From Ostrinia nubilalis (taxonomy: Eukaryota > Arthropoda > Insecta > Lepidoptera > Crambidae): DNA of 64,000 nucleotides. Every line of letters begins with the position of its first letter. Positions within the stretch are counted from its first letter, which is position 1. A program made the translations under genes and the position numbers. Positions 60,166-64,000 of the stretch are shown one piece after another. The stretch is taken from assembly GCF_963855985.1 (NCBI RefSeq), contig NC_087112.1, forward strand, positions 9,054,501 through 9,118,500. Reading direction: 5' to 3'. The notes beneath the pieces were generated by a model. That model searched no databases. It was given only the letters and a program-made list of their open reading frames with translations, and was not told the DNA's origin.

Positions 60166-62640
60166 GGTACTTTACTTGTTATCTAGTCGCCATGGTGCGG
60201 ATGAAAGCTCATCAGGCGAAGCAATATGCCATGTGAATTGTAGCTCTAATAATTTTATGGTTAAAATAAATTCAGTTCAGTAAATTCTATATCTTTTACA
60301 CATTTATAGTGATTCCAGTTACAGAATGAAACAATATTTTATAAAATCCGGCGATTGGAACCGCTGCTGGTCCAGTTCAGGGGTCAGTCGACAGAAAATT
60401 CATAAGCCGTCAAAAAAACTGACAGGTAGGTCAAATTAAACTTTGAATTATGTTTTCCAAACATACAAACAACTTCACATTACGACAGTAGTGTCGTAGC
60501 TACAAAATAAAGTAGACATCCCATAGAAATAACCCACATGCCCATTTGAAACATTGCCAATGCCCAAGAATTTTACTGTTTACGTAGTTATTTCACGTTT
60601 CGGGACGAGATGATTTGTGCAGTAATAGACTTGTTTTGCCAACAATATAAGTACGTACCTAAATATCTACATTACAAAAGTTATACATTATTGAGCAGCT
60701 ATTGATTGAGTAATTATTATCGAAGGTCCGATGCGCGAATTCGTAGTGTGGCGAATATTTGGACAACAAAGCAACAAGTGAATTTATTAATTTTGCATAA
60801 TTTCAATATAATAATTTTGTTCGGTTAATAGACATTTTATTACGGGAGAGAAAAAGTTGGCATGGATAATGATCATCAATGAGGCTTCATAATGTCACCC
60901 GATTACAGAAATTAATAATGATGTAACATGATGATAGTTTATTGTGAATCATAATATAGAGATAGTTCTCAAGTAAGCTACAATGAGAATTTTGATAGTC
61001 TTAGTAATAATTAGGTTAAAACCTATCTAACAAGTAACTTATCAAAGAAAAACAACTCAAAGAAATTGACTTGTCCCACCAAGGCAAGACCGCTAATCGT
61101 ATCAAAGCTCGCGATAGAGATTAATGTAGCACACTCTATCTGGGTACAATAACAATAGAGGCGATAAGTAATCCTCCAAATTTAATTAAGGAAGACCCAA
61201 GCGACTCATTCGAGAAGATAACTAACAAGTGGAACCCCTAATAACACAAAACAAAGGTGAACTCATCCTTAATGGCTTGATGGATCTCGGAGCTGATAAC
61301 TTAGACAAGCTGGTAAGACGACCGTTAAAAAGCATAACACGTCACATGAAAGTAGATAATATAGCACATAATGGATCGAAACCAATCTCAGTGATACAGG
61401 ACTCCTAAGAAATAGGATAACCTTTTAATACAGGACTACTATTGATAATAGCAAACTTGGCGGTGCACTGTAGCAGACGAGGCGAAGAAAATCGGCAAGA
61501 CTTGGAGCGAGATCAAACGCGAAGCTCAAGACCGAATGCGATGGAGGACTGTTGTGGACGCCCTCTGCCCCATCTAGGGGACATAGGACCTTAAGTCAAG
61601 TCACTATTGACCATAGGCTAATTCTTCCGCTAAAAAATGTAGCGAAAAATTTGCCGCTTCAACTTCTGACTTCTCGTTGTAGATTAACTATGATCAGATG
61701 ACCTTCTTGCTTGAGGATATGACTTGAGACGGGTTTCAGGACAATCTTCTTCTTAATTTCAATAAAAAAGTCCCAAACACACAAGTCTGGTCATAACTTA
61801 GGACAAGATATGCCCACCACGGCTCGTAAAGTGCAGCCTGAGACTCATACGGTTGCACATTTCGGGAACAATGCACAATGGCCGTTTTAGCCGCAGATGA
61901 AATGTTACGGCCGCGCCAATTTCGGGTTACATGTTTATGAGTTTTGGAACTTTTACAATCGAAATTAGTGTGGCAGGGATATAGGTTGGACTTTTGCTGC
62001 TTTGGGATTATGAGCCTTATGATACAGCACCTGTCGGATGATAAAAACGGGTATAGGAGACTTTACACTCATTTTGCAAAAGGTACAGACCTACATTTTT
62101 GAAATCACTTTATGGACCCTGTTATGGTCACAAATTTTTTAGTAATAGAATGGTGTTCAAAAGAAAATCAGGTTTGAATTCATCAGAAATAAGTTCAAAC
62201 CATGTCAGGTTTAAACAGTATAAAAAATATTAGAAAACACAACAGCATTACTAATTAATGTTTTTGATAGATTAGGGTAAGAGTCCCCTGGGCACCAGAA
62301 GGTCATGGTCATAGTTCAAGGCCTACATTAGGCCATTTTTTTTTTCAAAGTAGGTACCTACCTAAATAAAATTTTTAAGGAAGAAATTCTTCCATCTTCC
62401 AAGAATTGGTGCTTAGTGCCTAATTATGAGTGTAGCTGTTTCACATCCTACCTAATCTATCCAACTTATTATTACACTTAAATGTGAATTAAAGTTGAAA
62501 ATTAACATTTGCTTTGCCAGAACTTTAAGGCGGGGTTGTACTATCTTACTTTTACTTCAAGAAACGTCAAAACTCTGTCAAACTTCATATAAAAACATGG
62601 GTTAAAATTATAGTTAGTTACCGTTAAAGTTGAGGTGGTG
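60166..62640. other. Intergenic DNA with a LINE fragment
   Basis: A short plus-strand LINE C-terminus at about 61450-61600 (DEAKKIGKTWSEIKREAQDR then MRWRTVVDALCPI). The rest is AT-rich and without recognised features. Confidence 0.5.
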
Positions 62641-63980
62641 CAATGAGGATCAGTACTGTTGTAGAAAATTCAATAAAACTAGTATCTACGTTAATCTTTA
62701 AGACATAAGAAAGATACATCTTTTTGAATTATCCAAATCGGACCATTACTTACGAAGATATTATTAAGTAATAAACATAGGCCGTTTTTGCCGCTAAAAG
62801 TCAACGTACGCAGGGCCGCGTGACGTCACTATATCCGAATCGAGCGCAGCCGGCGTACTATTGGGGTGTCAAATCATAACCAGTTTCTATGGGCTGGGGG
62901 GAGGGGATAGCCTTACCCAGCTTCTGGCCTGGGGGGAGGGGGGGTCAAGTCATACCCAGCTTATGCTTATGTGCTTGGGGGAGGGTGGGGGAGGGGGGGG
63001 GGTCAAGTCATACCCAGTTTCTGGCATTTCTGGCATGGGGGGGGTGTCATACCCAGCTTCTGGCCGAAGGGGAGTCATATCCAGCTTATGCTTATGGCCT
63101 GGGGGAGGGGCAAGCCTTACCCAGCTTCTGGCCTGGGGGGAGGGGGAGGGGTCAAGTCATACCCAGTTTCGGGCCTGGGGGGGGGGGGGGTAAATCATAC
63201 CCAACTTCTGGCCGAGGGGGAAGTCATGCCCAGCTTATGACCTGGGGAGAGGAGGGGGGCGGGGGAGTCATACCCAGCTTCTAGGCTAAGATTAAATAGA
63301 TTTCCAGGAGGGAGCAGCTGTCCTTTCCTGCAGCAGCTGGCCCGCCCATGAGAACGGCGAATAGATAGGTAGGTAGTAGGTACGTAGGTTTAACTCAGAA
63401 AAACTAAATAACAGGTAGGTATTGCGTGTACATCGAAATGATCTTCATAGCAATGTCTTGTAGCCTAGGCAGAGTGTATCTGCCTCAGCTATACCTTATT
63501 GTTAGAAGTAAATAAATTAATACTTATACATTTTTATATTTTACTTGGAAGAAGACAACACTTATGAACACTTTATTTGAATAAATCGCCAAATATATCA
63601 CCGCGGAGACCCCAATCGCGTCTCTGCGTTCCATTGAATCGTATGAGCATATGGATTTTTTGCGTTATTTTTCACAATTTCTATTTTTAAAAATTACCTA
63701 TCGATAGCTTACTTTATTCTGATGAATAAATGTCATTACAAGTTTTTCTCTAAAACTGATAGTTTGGCTAGAAAAAAATATTTTCTATCCACGCAGTACG
63801 CCGGCAGCGTTCGGATCGGATATAGTGACGTCATCGTCCCCGCGCCGGGCGGTCAGTGAACTTTTTTAGTAATTTGGCCATAACTTCGTCAATTTTTGTC
63901 GTAGAACAAAAATTTTTGGACTGTGTATTAAGGATTTCTTAGCCCTATAAATCTGCATTCACAGCTAAAAATCGAAATGA
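62641..63980. mobile_element. Probable long-TIR element, ~1.3 kb
   Basis: tgacgtcactatatccgaat with cagccggcgtact at about 62821-62862 is repeated inverted near 63793-63832, and weaker inverted similarity (caatgaggatca) continues to about 62641 and 63978. It encloses the G-rich minisatellite. The outer borders are uncertain. Confidence 0.55.
62880..63290 (+). repeat. G-rich minisatellite
   Basis: Eight or nine units of about 35-60 bp, each with a G run (up to 14 G at 63176-63190) and the string tcatacccagcttctggcc or a close variant. Strong G-quadruplex potential on the plus strand. Confidence 0.93.
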
Positions 63981-64000
63981 TCCTCATTGAGGCTAACATC

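Overview
The window is insect nuclear DNA, most likely from a moth or butterfly. It has spliced genes with GT-AG introns in AT-rich DNA. It also holds a dense load of lepidopteran-style repeats: Helitrons ending CTAG|T, RTE-type LINE tails with (ATG)n ends, tRNA-derived SINE heads, and many short inverted-repeat (MITE) elements. Gene calls come from reading frames, splice sites and phases that join across introns, and recalled family sequences; nothing was searched.

Left part, plus strand (2287-9168): the last five exons of an RSBN1/RSBN1L-type gene (the KDM9/DPY-21 JmjC-related chromatin family). The five exons join in one frame, and the gene starts upstream of the window. From 9.2 to 18.4 kb there is its 3' UTR, several transposon remnants, and a tiny two-exon THAP zinc-finger gene or relic at 16.2-16.9 kb.

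Centre, minus strand (43586 down to 18436): a complete coding region of 17 or 18 exons for a LIM-domain protein of the EPLIN/LIMA1 kind. It has one N-terminal LIM zinc finger followed by a string of exons that mostly carry one short 'F-E' motif each (for example SRFEVFE, GKFETG, IKERFESG, DRFRFFE, FRDRFEHW, LREKFENM), probably a modular actin-binding array. Predicted length is 698 residues, or 759 if a duplicated exon at 27.4-27.6 kb is used.

The most striking signal is a shared pattern in the introns of both genes, on opposite strands. In at least seven introns the 3' end of the preceding exon, with its 5' splice site and the start of the intron, has been copied downstream into the intron, usually many times and usually mixed with a minisatellite that begins at or near the exon-intron junction. 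The extreme case (20.6-25.0 kb) holds ten ~130-bp copies plus a stub of one exon end among 20-22-bp repeats. Other cases range from nearly identical (27.4-28.6 kb) to badly decayed (38.9-39.9 kb), so the process looks recurrent. Several dated transposon insertions sit inside these arrays.

Right part (43.6-64 kb): mainly non-coding DNA with long-inverted-repeat elements. There is a 229-bp direct repeat, identical by eye, at 52.3 and 56.1 kb. It brackets a GC-rich block with a possible minus-strand exon containing a coding minisatellite (ALLPEA units) and a 24-bp satellite. A G-rich minisatellite lies at 62.9-63.3 kb inside a probable inverted-repeat element. No CRISPR array, rRNA or convincing tRNA gene was seen.
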